From Cyrtodaria siliqua (Eukaryota; Mollusca; Bivalvia; Adapedonta; Hiatellidae): a DNA stretch of 64,000 nucleotides. The stretch covers positions 1 to 64,000 of the forward strand of contig JAWPHD010011274.1 in NCBI GenBank assembly GCA_037043455.1. The letters are read 5' to 3'. Position 1 is the first letter of the stretch. Each line of letters begins with the position of its first letter. Shown here one piece after another: positions 1 through 11,500 of this stretch. The notes under the pieces are model-generated. The model made no database searches and was not told where the DNA came from. It saw nothing but the letters and a program-made list of their open reading frames with translations. Made by a program: the position numbers and the translations under genes.

Positions 1-54
1 ACCTAATATTCAGCTGTCGGGCGTACACGCAGTACCCGTCCTCTGCACGCACAT
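1..54 (-). repeat. Inverted, indel-rich fragment of the satellite unit (foldback junction)
   Basis: Read as the reverse complement, these bases match the part of the satellite unit seen on the plus strand at about 1234-1287 (the segment around 'cgggtactgcgttacgcccg'). The match needs about four single-base indels, mostly extra C, while neighbouring full units differ from each other by only a few substitutions. The orientation flips to forward at 47-54, where the octamer 'acgcacat' is shared by both orientations. This is either a true inversion breakpoint with 8 bp of microhomology or, more likely given the indels and the position at the window edge, a low-quality or chimeric sequence end. Confidence 0.8.
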
Positions 55-283
55 TATTTGGCGAAGTTTCATCATTATCAGACTGGAAATCTTTAGGGAG
101 AGAAGCGTGAACAAGGTATTTCTTAGATATTCGCTGGCGGCCATACTGAATGTCGCAGCGACCCAAAAAATTGCAATGCACAACTACAAGATAAGTACAT
201 TATTTTGACAAAGATTCACCAAGAAGGGACATGTAGTTCTTGGGCAGAAGCGATTTTAATCTTCTTTAGTTTCTACGTTACTG

Positions 284-303
284 TGACGTCATTAATGACG
301 TCA
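284..303. promoter_or_regulatory. Pair of perfect CRE octamers (TGACGTCA x2)
   Basis: TGACGTCA occurs at 284-291 and 296-303, start points 12 bp apart, a little over one helical turn. The octamer is the full palindromic binding site of CREB/ATF bZIP dimers in animals. The pair is present in every unit I read through, including the last (about 52180-52202). Motif identity is certain; occupancy or function is inference. Confidence 0.6.
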
Positions 304-399
304 GCTAAAAATAAACTTCACGTTCGTATTTGCAATCATATGTTCTACAAAACTGACAAATTTTACGTGTCTACGGCAATTTTTCACATTTTACGTCAT

Positions 400-407
400 T
401 GACGTCA
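400..407. promoter_or_regulatory. CRE octamer with adjoining ACGTCA half-site
   Basis: A perfect TGACGTCA lies at 400-407, directly preceded by 'ttacgtcat', which supplies an additional half CRE (ACGTCA). This is the third of the seven CREs in each satellite unit. Confidence 0.55.
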
Positions 408-539
408 TCGTATTTTGGTTCCTATGGCAACAATTTACCAACGTTGCGTTTTGAGTGGACTTTATTTTTGAAAAGTAAATTGAAAGGCCTTACAAATGGT
501 ACATATGTTCTTGATAACAATTTCAACCGTTACTGAGAT

Positions 540-567
540 ATAGGTGGTTATTGGTGTTTACACCTAT
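540..567. repeat. Short inverted repeat ATAGGTG / CACCTAT
   Basis: Seven-base perfect arms at 540-546 and 561-567 enclose a 14-bp spacer. The inverted repeat lies immediately before the nuclear-receptor half-site cluster and recurs with the unit. One copy (unit at 19681) has g instead of t in the flank ('tagggggtt'). It could form a small stem; no function is assigned. Confidence 0.6.
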
Positions 568-577
568 CGCTTACCTT

Positions 578-604
578 TGACCTTGACCTTTGACCTGGTG
601 ACCT
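578..604 (-). promoter_or_regulatory. Four AGGTCA half-sites with spacings 0, 1 and 2 bp
   Basis: TGACCT, the complement of the nuclear-receptor half-site AGGTCA, occurs at 578-583, 584-589, 591-596 and 599-604. Read on the minus strand this gives a DR2, a DR1 and a DR0 in succession. DR1 is the classical site of RXR- and HNF4-type receptors, and TCAAGGTCA is the extended site of monomeric NR5A/ERR-type receptors. In most other units the base before the first half-site is a instead of t (cctatgacc), leaving all four half-sites intact. The unit at 6702 has one site altered (tgacat at about 7081). The motif match is exact; receptor binding is inferred. Confidence 0.5.
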
Positions 605-621
605 GATTTTCCCAGACTTGG

Positions 622-630
622 TCAAGGTCA
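622..630 (+). promoter_or_regulatory. Extended half-site TCAAGGTCA on the opposite strand
   Basis: TCAAGGTCA on the plus strand, 18 bp downstream of the minus-strand half-site cluster, forms an everted arrangement with it. Two further TGACCT half-sites in the unit are at 913-918 and 937-942, making seven AGGTCA-type half-sites per unit. Confidence 0.45.
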
Positions 631-730
631 CATAGTGGCACATATTTGAGGGCATTGTTGGCGCTAGCTGGTTCGGTTTTCGAAATATACTTAGAAGTTT
701 CTATTTTAGCCTGTTTAAAATTAAACCACT

Positions 731-755
731 ATGGCCGCCATATCCGATGACGTCA
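731..755. promoter_or_regulatory. ATGGCCGCCAT box followed by a CRE
   Basis: ATGGC-C-GCCAT at 731-741 is an interrupted palindrome containing the CCAT/ATGG core of YY1-type sites on both strands. A perfect TGACGTCA follows at 748-755. The combination resembles the second YY1-like/CRE grouping at 1016-1048 in the same unit. Confidence 0.45.
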
Positions 756-869
756 TCAAATATTTTTCACACGATCGATAGAAGATGATGAAAACATGAT
801 TGTGGTAAAGTTTCAAAATGGTCATGCAATAATTGTATTTTTGACGATTATTTCCAGTTTTTAAGCGTC

Positions 870-886
870 TGGCGTCTCTGACGCCA
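870..886. repeat. Hairpin TGGCGTC-tct-GACGCCA
   Basis: Perfect 7-bp arms surround a 3-bp loop, followed 8 bp later by the CRE at 895-902. It is conserved in the units I read. A stable cruciform or RNA hairpin is possible, but nothing shows it is used. Confidence 0.65.
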
Positions 887-894
887 TCACGTTA

Positions 895-902
895 TGACGT
901 CA
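895..902. promoter_or_regulatory. CRE octamer (TGACGTCA)
   Basis: This is the fifth perfect CRE of the unit, inside 'gttatgacgtcatgacccc'. The 'gacgtcatgacc' context recurs at the seventh CRE (1041-1048), so parts of the unit may descend from an internal duplication. Confidence 0.55.
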
Positions 903-1015
903 TGACCCCGCATGACCTTCTTGCACAACTAGACCATGACCTTTACAATCTGTGAAAGTTTCATTCAAATCCGATCATAAATATCTGAGATCTAGCGCGA
1001 ACAAGATTTTCATCA

Positions 1016-1048
1016 TGACGTCACTTGCGGCCATCTTGGTTGACGTCA
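1016..1048. promoter_or_regulatory. CRE / YY1-like / CRE triad
   Basis: TGACGTCA at 1016-1023 and 1041-1048 flank GGCCATCTTGG (1029-1039). In reverse, CCAAGATGGCC matches the animal YY1 consensus core AAGATGGC. Most units have 'ctggcggcc' here; the units at 205, 6702 and 11896 have 'cttgcggcc'. The three palindromic or near-consensus sites lie within 33 bp, the densest regulatory-like patch of the unit. Confidence 0.55.
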
Positions 1049-1170
1049 TGACCCCAAAAGCTTCGCGGCACTATTCCAGAATGAGCTCTATCACTGTGTA
1101 AACTTTAGAGGCCGTGCGACCAGTCTTACTATGAAAAGTGGCGGTCAGAAGAATAAAGTCAAAATCTTGC

Positions 1171-1184
1171 CGAACAACAACAAT
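1171..1184. repeat. CAA microsatellite tract, source of the 1297/1300-bp length difference
   Basis: After 'ttgccgaa' the unit carries three or four CAA. The four-CAA form occurs only in the copies whose tract lies near 2471, 3771, 5071, 6371, 8968, 11565 and 14162. All copies from about 15.4 kb rightwards have three. The allele therefore marks a left-hand domain of the array. Confidence 0.9.
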
Positions 1185-1214
1185 AGGTCTTTCCACTGGA
1201 AGGTGGAAAGCCCT
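1185..1214. repeat. Terminal hairpin of the satellite unit (ctttccac / gtggaaag)
   Basis: Twelve-base arms at 1185-1196 and 1203-1214, with one mismatch and a 6-bp loop, occur once per unit. The same hairpin, slightly altered, is reiterated at the right edge of the array (53083-53279), so this is the point at which the array ends and probably a boundary of the ancestral unit. Confidence 0.85.
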
Positions 1215-1220
1215 AATAAT

Positions 1221-2520
1221 GGTTTCGCGTATCTGTATGTGCGTGCAAGACGGGTACTGCGTTACGCCCGACACTGAATATTTAGGTCTGAGCTATGTAT
1301 CATCTTCACGTGTATACATTCGTCTGCCCCACGTCCCACCCATACGCACATTATTTGGCGAAGTTTCATCATTATCAGACTGGAAATCTTTAGGGAGAGA
1401 AGCGTGAACAAGGTATTTCTTAGATATTCGCTGGCGGCCATACTGAATGTCGCAGCGACCCAAAAAATTGCAATGCACAACTACAAGATAAGTACATTAT
1501 TTTGACAAAGATTCACCAAGAAGGGACATGTAGTTCTTGGGCAGAAGCGATTTTAATCTTCTTTAGTTTCTACGTTACTGTGACGTCATTAATGACGTCA
1601 GCTAAAAATAAACTTCACGTTCGTATTTGCAATCATATGTTCTACAAAACTGACAAATTTTACGTGTCTACGGCAATTTTTCACATTTTACGTCATTGAC
1701 GTCATCGTATTTTGGTTCCTATGGCAACAATTTACCAACGTTGCGTTTTGAGTGGACTTTATTTTTGAAAAGTAAATTGAAAGGCCTTACAAATGGTACA
1801 TATGTTCTTGATAACAATTTCAACCGTTACTGAGATATAGGTGGTTATTGGTGTTTACACCTATCGCTTACCTATGACCTTGACCTTTGACCTGGTGACC
1901 TGATTTTCCCAGACTTGGTCAAGGTCACATAGTGGCACATATTTGAGGGCATTGTTGGCGCTAGCTGGTTCGGTTTTCGAAATATACTTAGAAGTTTCTA
2001 TTTTAGCCTGTTTAAAATTAAACCACTATGGCCGCCATATCCGATGACGTCATCAAATATTTTTCACACGATCGATAGAAGATGATGAAAACATGATTGT
2101 GGTAAAGTTTCAAAATGGTCATGCAATAATTGTATTTTTGACGATTATTTCCAGTTTTTAAGCGTCTGGCGTCTCTGACGCCATCACGTTATGACGTCAT
2201 GACCCCGCATGACCTTCTTGCACAACTAGACCATGACCTTTACAATCTGTGAAAGTTTCATTCAAATCCGATCATAAATATCTGAGATCTAGCGCGAACA
2301 AGATTTTCATCATGACGTCACTGGCGGCCATCTTGGTTGACGTCATGACCCCAAAAGCTTCGCGGCACTATTCCAGAATGAGCTCTATCACTGTGTAAAC
2401 TTTAGAGGCCGTGCGACCAGTCTTACTATGAAAAGTGGCGGTCAGAAGAATAAAGTCAAAATCTTGCCGAACAACAACAACAATAGGTCTTTCCACTGGA
2501 AGGTGGAAAGCCCTAATAAT
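1221..2520 (+). repeat. Representative complete satellite monomer (1300-bp form)
   Basis: One period is defined here from just after one hairpin (1185-1214 and its 'aataat' tail) to the same point in the next copy. This phase is chosen because the right end of the whole array breaks exactly there. In order it holds an E-box, the 'ttgacaaagattcacc' landmark, a CRE pair, a single CRE, the ATAGGTG/CACCTAT inverted repeat, the nuclear-receptor half-site cluster, a CRE next to a GGCCGCCAT box, the TGGCGTC hairpin, a CRE, two more half-sites, the CRE / YY1-like / CRE triad, the CAA tract and the terminal hairpin. This copy has one extra CAA compared with the 1297-bp form. Confidence 0.9.
1307..1312. 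promoter_or_regulatory. E-box CACGTG
   Basis: A perfect palindromic CACGTG occurs in 'cttcacgtgtatac', the class of site bound by bHLH factors of the USF/MYC/CLOCK type. It is lost in the copy at about 14298, which reads cttcgcgtg. A six-base motif alone is weak evidence; it is listed because it recurs in the other copies I read. Confidence 0.35.
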
Positions 2521-5500
2521 GGTTTCGCGTATCTGTATGTGCGTGCAAGACGGGTACTGCGTTACGCCCGACACTGAATATTTAGGTCTGAGCTATGTAT
2601 CATCTTCACGTGTATACATTCGTCTGCCCCACGTCCCACCCATACGCACATTATTTGGCGAAGTTTCATCATTATCAGACTGGAAATCTTTAGGGAGAGA
2701 AGCGTGAACAAGGTATTTCTTAGATATTCGCTGGCGGCCATACTGAATGCCGCAGCGACCCAAAAAATTGCAATGCACAACTACAAGATAAGTACATTAT
2801 TTTGACAAAGATTCACCAAGAAGGGACATGTAGTTCTTGGGCAGAAGCGATTTTAATCTTCTTTAGTTTCTACGTTACTGTGACGTCATTAATGACGTCA
2901 GCTAAAAATAAACTTCACGTTCGTATTTGCAATCATATGTTCTACAAAACTGACAAATTTTACGTGTCTACGGCAATTTTTCACATTTTACGTCATTGAC
3001 GTCATCGTATTTTGGTTCCTATGGCAACAATTTACCAACGTTGCGTTTTGAGTGGACTTTATTTTTGAAAAGTAAATTGAAAGGCCTTACAAATGGTACA
3101 TATGTTCTTGATAACAATTTCAACCGTTACTGAGATATAGGTGGTTATTGGTGTTTACACCTATCGCTTACCTATGACCTTGACCTTTGACCTGGTGACC
3201 TGATTTTCCCAGACTTGGTCAAGGTCACATAGTGGCACATATTTGAGGGCATTGTTGGCGCTAGCTGGTTCGGTTTTCGAAATATACTTAGAAGTTTCTA
3301 TTTTAGCCTGTTTAAAATTAAACCACTATGGCCGCCATATCCGATGACGTCATCAAATATTTTTCACACGATCGATAGAAGATGATGAAAACATGATTGT
3401 GGTAAAGTTTCAAAATGGTCATGCAATAATTGTATTTTTGACGATTATTTCCAGTTTTTAAGCGTCTGGCGTCTCTGACGCCATCACGTTATGACGTCAT
3501 GACCCCGCATGACCTTCTTGCACAACTAGACCATGACCTTTACAATCTGTGAAAGTTTCATTCAAATCCGATCATAAATATCTGAGATCTAGCGCGAACA
3601 AGATTTTCATCGTGACGTCACTGGCGGCCATCTTGGTTGACGTCATGACCCCAAAAGCTTCGCGGCACTATTCCAGAATGAGCTCTATCACTGTGTAAAC
3701 TTTAGAGGCCGTGCGACCAGTCTTACTATGAAAAGTGGCGGTCAGAAGAATAAAGTCAAAATCTTGCCGAACAACAACAACAATAGGTCTTTCCACTGGA
3801 AGGTGGAAAGCCCTAATAATGGTTTCGCGTATCTGTATGTGCGTGCAAGACGGGTACTGCGTTACGCCCGACACTGAATATTTAGGTCTGAGCTATGTAT
3901 CATCTTCACGTGTATACATTCGTCTGCCCCACGTCCCACCCATACGCACATTATTTGGCGAAGTTTCATCATTATCAGACTGGAAATCTTTAGGGAGAGA
4001 AGCGTGAACAAGGTATTTCTTAGATATTCGCTGGCGGCCATACTGAATGTCGCAGCGACCCAAAAAATTGCAATGCACAACTACAAGATAAGTACATTAT
4101 TTTGACAAAGATTCACCAAGAAGGGACATGTAGTTCTTGGGCAGAAGCGATTTTAATCTTCTTTAGTTTCTACGTTACTGTGACGTCATTAATGACGTCA
4201 GCTAAAAATAAACTTCACGTTCGTATTTGCAATCATATGTTCTACAAAACTGACAAATTTTACGTGTCTACGGCAATTTTTCACATTTTACGTCATTGAC
4301 GTCATCGTATTTTGGTTCCTATGGCAACAATTTACCAACGTTGCGTTTTGAGTGGACTTTATTTTTGAAAAGTAAATTGAAAGGCCTTACAAATGGTACA
4401 TATGTTCTTGATAACAATTTCAACCGTTACTGAGATATAGGTGGTTATTGGTGTTTACACCTATCGCTTACCTATGACCTTGACCTTTGACCTGGTGACC
4501 TGATTTTCCCAGACTTGGTCAAGGTCACATAGTGGCACATATTTGAGGGCATTGTTGGCGCTAGCTGGTTCGGTTTTCGAAATATACTTAGAAGTTTCTA
4601 TTTTAGCCTGTTTAAAATTAAACCACTATGGCCGCCATATCCGATGACGTCATCAAATATTTTTCACACGATCGATAGAAGATGATGAAAACATGATTGT
4701 GGTAAAGTTTCAAAATGGTCATGCAATAATTGCATTTTTGACGATTATTTCCAGTTTTTAAGCGTCTGGCGTCTCTGACGCCATCACGTTATGACGTCAT
4801 GACCCCGCATGACCTTCTTGCACAACTAGACCATGACCTTTACAATCTGTGAAAGTTTCATTCAAATCCGATCATAAATATCTGAGATCTAGCGCGAACA
4901 AGATTTTCATCATGACGTCACTGGCGGCCATCTTGGTTGACGTCATGACCCCAAAAGCTTCGCGGCACTATTCCAGAATGAGCTCTATCACTGTGTAAAC
5001 TTTAGAGGCCGTGCGACCAGTCTTACTATGAAAAGTGGCGGTCAGAAGAATAAAGTCAAAATCTTGCCGAACAACAACAACAATAGGTCTTTCCACTGGA
5101 AGGTGGAAAGCCCTAATAATGGTTTCGCGTATCTGTATGTGCGTGCAAGACGGGTACTGCGTTACGCCCGACACTGAATATTTAGGTCTGAGCTATGTAT
5201 CATCTTCACGTGTATACATTCGTCTGCCCCACGTCCCACCCATACGCACATTATTTGGCGAAGTTTCATCATTATCAGACTGGAAATCTTTAGGGAGAGA
5301 AGCGTGAACAAGGTATTTCTTAGATATTCGCTGGCGGCCATACTGAATGTCGCAGCGACCCAAAAAATTGCAATGCACAACTACAAGATAAGTACATTAT
5401 TTTGACAAAGATTCACCAAGAAGGGACATGTAGTTCTTGGGCAGAAGCGATTTTAATCTTCTTTAGTTTCTACGTTACTGTGACGTCATTAATGACGTCA

Positions 5501-8500
5501 GCTAAAAATAAACTTCACGTTCGTATTTGCAATCATATGTTCTACAAAACTGACAAATTTTACGTGTCTACGGCAATTTTTCACATTTTACGTCATTGAC
5601 GTCATCGTATTTTGGTTCCTATGGCAACAATTTACCAACGTTGCGTTTTGAGTGGACTTTATTTTTGAAAAGTAAATTGAAAGGCCTTACAAATGGTACA
5701 TATGTTCTTGATAACAATTTCAACCGTTACTGAGATATAGGTGGTTATTGGTGTTTACACCTATCGCTTACCTATGACCTTGACCTTTGACCTGGTGACC
5801 TGATTTTCCCAGACTTGGTCAAGGTCACATAGTGGCACATATTTGAGGGCATTGTTGGCGCTAGCTGGTTCGGTTTTCGAAATATACTTAGAAGTTTCTA
5901 TTTTAGCCTGTTTAAAATTAAACCACTATGGCCGCCATATCCGATGACGTCATCAAATATTTTTCACTCGATCGATAGAAGATGATGAAAACATGATTGT
6001 GGTAAAGTTTCAAAATGGTCATGCAATAATTGTATTTTTGACGATTATTTCCAGTTTTTAAGCGTCTGGCGTCTCTGACGCCATCACGTTATGACGTCAT
6101 GACCCCGCATGACCTTCTTGCACAACTAGACCATGACCTTTACAATCTGTGAAAGTTTCATTCAAATCCGATCATAAATATCTGAGATCTAGCGCGAACA
6201 AGATTTTCATCATGACGTCACTGGCGGCCATCTTGGTTGACGTCATGACCCCAAAAGCTTCGCGGCACTATTCCAGAATGAGCTCTATCACTGTGTAAAC
6301 TTTAGAGGCCGTGCGACCAGTCTTACTATGAAAAGTGGCGGTCAGAAGAATAAAGTCAAAATCTTGCCGAACAACAACAACAATAGGTCTTTCCACTGGA
6401 AGGTGGAAAGCCCTAATAATGGTTTCGCGTATCTGTATGTGCGTGCAAGACGGGTACTGCGTTACGCCCGACACTGAATATTTAGGTCTGAGCTATGTAT
6501 CATCTTCACGTGTATACATTCGTCTGCCCCACGTCCCACCCATACGCACATTATTTGGCGAAGTTTCATCATTATCAGACTGGAAATCTTTAGGGAGAGA
6601 AGCGTGAACAAGGTATTTCTTAGATATTCGCTGGCGGCCATACTGAATGTCGCAGCGACCCAAAAAATTGCAATGCACAACTACAAGATAAGTACATTAT
6701 TTTGACAAAGATTCACCAAGAAGGGACATGTAGTTCTTGGGCAGAAGCGATTTTAATCTTCTTTAGTTTCTACGTTACTGTGACGTCATTAATGACGTCA
6801 GCTAAAAATAAACTTCACGTTCGTATTTGCAATCATATGTTCTACAAAACTGACAAATTTTACGTGTCTACGGCAATTTTTCACATTTTACGTCATTGAC
6901 GTCATCGTATTTTGGTTCCTATGGCAACAATTTACCAACGTTGCGTTTTGAGTGGACTTTATTTTTGAAAAGTAAATTGAAAGGCCTTACAAATGGTACA
7001 TATGTTCTTGATAACAATTTCAACCGTTACTGAGATATAGGTGGTTATTGGTGTTTACACCTATCGCTTACCTATGACCTTGACATTTGACCTGGTGACC
7101 TGATTTTCCCAGACTTGGTCAAGGTCACATAGTGGCACATATATGAGGGCATTGTTGGCGCTAGCTGGTTCGGTTTTCGAAATATACTTAGAAGTTTCTA
7201 TTTTAGCCTGTTTAAAATTAAACCACTATGGCCGCCATATCCGATGACGTCATCAAATATTTTTCACACGATCGATAGAAGATGATGAAAACATGATTGT
7301 GGTAAAGTTTCAAAATGGTCATGCAATAATTGTATTTTTGACGATTATTTCCAGTTTTTAAGCGTCTGGCGTCTCTGACGCCATCACGTTATGACGTCAT
7401 GACCCCGCATGACCTTCTTGCACAACTAGACCATGACCTTTACAATCTGTGAAAGTTTCATTCAAATCCGATCATAAATATCTGAGATCTAGCGCGAACA
7501 AGATTTTCATCATGACGTCACTTGCGGCCATCTTGGTTGACGTCATGACCCCAAAAGCTTCGCGGCACTATTCCAGAATGAGCTCTATCACTGTGTAAAC
7601 TTTAGAGGCCGTGCGACCAGTCTTACTATGAAAAGTGGCGGTCAGAAGAATAAAGTCAAAATCTTGCCGAACAACAACAATAGGTCTTTCCACTGGAAGG
7701 TGGAAAGCCCTAATAATGGTTTCGCGTATCTGTATGTGCGTGCAAGACGGGTACTGCGTTACGCCCGACACTGAATATTTAGGTCTGAGCTATGTATCAT
7801 CTTCACGTGTATACATTCGTCTGCCCCACGTCCCACCCATACGCACATTATTTGGCGAAGTTTCATCATTATCAGACTGGAAATCTTTAGGGAGAGAAGC
7901 GTGAACAAGGTATTTCTTAGATATTCGCTGGCGGCCATACTGAATGTCGCAGCGACCCAAAAAATTGCAATGCACAACTACAAGATAAGTACATTATTTT
8001 GACAAAGATTCACCAAGAAGGGACATGTAGTTCTTGGGCAGAAGCGATTTTAATCTTCTTTAGTTTCTACGTTACTGTGACGTCATTAATGACGTCAGCT
8101 AAAAATAAACTTCACGTTCGTATTTGCAATCATATGTTCTACAAAACTGACAAATTTTACGTGTCTACGGCAATTTTTCACATTTTACGTCATTGACGTC
8201 ATCGTATTTTGGTTCCTATGGCAACAATTTACCAACGTTGCGTTTTGAGTGGACTTTATTTTTGAAAAGTAAATTGAAAGGCCTTACAAATGGTACATAT
8301 GTTCTTGATAACAATTTCAACCGTTACTGAGATATAGGTGGTTATTGGTGTTTACACCTATCGCTTACCTATGACCTTGACCTTTGACCTGGTGACCTGA
8401 TTTTCCCAGACTTGGTCAAGGTCACATAGTGGCACATATTTGAGGGCATTGTTGGCGCTAGCTGGTTCGGTTTTCGAAATATACTTAGAAGTTTCTATTT

Positions 8501-11500
8501 TAGCCTGTTTAAAATTAAACCACTATGGCCGCCATATCCGATGACGTCATCAAATATTTTTCACACGACCGATAGAAGATGATGAAAACATGATTGTGGT
8601 AAAGTTTCAAAATGGTCATGCAATAATTGTATTTTTGACGATTATTTCCAGTTTTTAAGCGTCTGGCGTCTCTGACGCCATCACGTTATGACGTCATGAC
8701 CCCGCATGACCTTCTTGCACAACTAGACCATGACCTTTACAATCTGTGAAAGTTTCATTCAAATCCGATCATAAATATCTGAGATCTAGCGCGAACAAGA
8801 TTTTCATCATGACGTCACTGGCGGCCATCTTGGTTGACGTCATGACCCCAAAAGCTTCGCGGCACTATTCCAGAATGAGCTCTATCACTGTGTAAACTTT
8901 AGAGGCCGTGCGACCAGTCTTACTATGAAAAGTGGCGGTCAGAAGAATAAAGTCAAAATCTTGCCGAACAACAACAACAATAGGTCTTTCCACTGGAAGG
9001 TGGAAAGCCCTAATAATGGTTTCGCGTATCTGTATGTGCGTGCAAGACGGGTACTGCGTTACGCCCGACACTGAATATTTAGGTCTGAGCTATGTATCAT
9101 CTTCACGTGTATACATTCGTCTGCCCCACGTCCCACCCATACGCACATTATTTGGCGAAGTTTCATCATTATCAGACTGGAAATCTTTAGGGAGAGAAGC
9201 GTGAACAAGGTATTTCTTAGATATTCGCTGGCGGCCATACTGAATGTCGCAGCGACCCAAAAAATTGCAATGCACAACTACAAGATAAGTACATTATTTT
9301 GACAAAGATTCACCAAGAAGGGACATGTAGTTCTTGGGCAGAAGCGATTTTAATCTTCTTTAGTTTCTACGTTACTGTGACGTCATTAATGACGTCAGCT
9401 AAAAATAAACTTCACGTTCGTATTTGCAATCATATGTTCTACAAAACTGACAAATTTTACGTGTCTACGGCAATTTTTCACATTTTACGTCATTGACGTC
9501 ATCGTATTTTGGTTCCTATGGCAACAATTTACCAACGTTGCGTTTTGAGTGGACTTTATTTTTGAAAAGTAAATTGAAAGGCCTTACAAATGGTACATAT
9601 GTTCTTGATAACAATTTCAACCGTTACTGAGATATAGGTGGTTATTGGTGTTTACACCTATCGCTTACCTATGACCTTGACCTTTGACCTGGTGACCTGA
9701 TTTTCCCAGACTTGGTCAAGGTCACATAGTGGCACATATTTGAGGGCATTGTTGGCGCTAGCTGGTTCGGTTTTCGAAATATACTTAGAAGTTTCTATTT
9801 TAGCCTGTTTAAAATTAAACCACTATGGCCGCCATATCCGATGACGTCATCAAATATTTTTCACACGATCGATAGAAGATGATGAAAACATGATTGTGGT
9901 AAAGTTTCAAAATGGTCATGCAATAATTGTATTTTTGACGATTATTTCCAGTTTTTAAGCGTCTGGCGTCTCTGACGCCATCACGTTATGACGTCATGAC
10001 CCCGCATGACCTTCTTGCACAACTAGACCATGACCTTTACAATCTGTGAAAGTTTCATTCAAATCCGATCATAAATATCTGAGATCTAGCGCGAACAAGA
10101 TTTTCATCATGACGTCACTGGCGGCCATCTTGGTTGACGTCATGACCCCAAAAGCTTCGCGGCACTATTCCAGAATGAGCTCTATCACTGTGTAAACTTT
10201 AGAGGCCGTGCGACCAGTCTTACTATGAAAAGTGGCGGTCAGAAGAATAAAGTCAAAATCTTGCCGAACAACAACAATAGGTCTTTCCACTGGAAGGTGG
10301 AAAGCCCTAATAATGGTTTCGCGTATCTGTATGTGCGTGCAAGACGGGTACTGCGTTACGCCCGACACTGAATATTTAGGTCTGAGCTATGTATCATCTT
10401 CACGTGTATACATTCGTCTGCCCCACGTCCCACCCATACGCACATTATTTGGCGAAGTTTCATCATTATCAGACTGGAAATCTTTAGGGAGAGAAGCGTG
10501 AACAAGGTATTTCTTAGATATTCGCTGGCGGCCATACTGAATGTCGCAGCGACCCAAAAAATTGCAATGCACAACTACAAGATAAGTACATTATTTTGAC
10601 AAAGATTCACCAAGAAGGGACATGTAGTTCTTGGGCAGAAGCGATTTTAATCTTCTTTAGTTTCTACGTTACTGTGACGTCATTAATGACGTCAGCTAAA
10701 AATAAACTTCACGTTCGTATTTGCAATCATATGTTCTACAAAACTGACAAATTTTACGTGTCTACGGCAATTTTTCACATTTTACGTCATTGACGTCATC
10801 GTATTTTGGTTCCTATGGCAACAATTTACCAACGTTGCGTTTTGAGTGGACTTTATTTTTGAAAAGTAAATTGAAAGGCCTTACAAATGGTACATATGTT
10901 CTTGATAACAATTTCAACCGTTACTGAGATATAGGTGGTTATTGGTGTTTACACCTATCGCTTACCTATGACCTTGACCTTTGACCTGGTGACCTGATTT
11001 TCCCAGACTTGGTCAAGGTCACATAGTGGCACATATTTGAGGGCATTGTTGGCGCTAGCTGGTTCGGTTTTCGAAATATACTTAGAAGTTTCTATTTTAG
11101 CCTGTTTAAAATTAAACCACTATGGCCGCCATATCCGATGACGTCATCAAATATTTTTCACACGATCGATAGAAGATGATGAAAACATGATTGTGGTAAA
11201 GTTTCAAAATGGTCATGCAATAATTGTATTTTTGACGATTATTTCCAGTTTTTAAGCGTCTGGCGTCTCTGACGCCATCACGTTATGACGTCATGACCCC
11301 GCATGACCTTCTTGCACATCTAGACCATGACCTTTACAATCTGTGAAAGTTTCATTCAAATCCGATCATAAATATCTGAGATCTAGCGCGAACAAGATTT
11401 TCATCATGACGTCACTGGCGGCCATCTTGGTTGACGTCATGACCCCAAAAGCTTCGCGGCACTATTCCAGAATGAGCTCTATCACTGTGTAAACTTTAGA

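Noticed and set aside
205..402. 65-codon ORF repeated in almost every satellite unit
   Set aside because: It starts at TTG, not ATG, and recurs only because the DNA is tandemly repeated. Units with single-base indels lose or extend it (27463 gives 110 codons, 35246 gives 82) with no sign of protein-level constraint.
1071..1480. Overlapping 61-90 codon ORFs on both strands in each unit
   Set aside because: They overlap each other in several frames, and the plus-strand one starts at GTG. The CAA-length difference is in-frame by chance. No domain, signal or codon pattern is visible.
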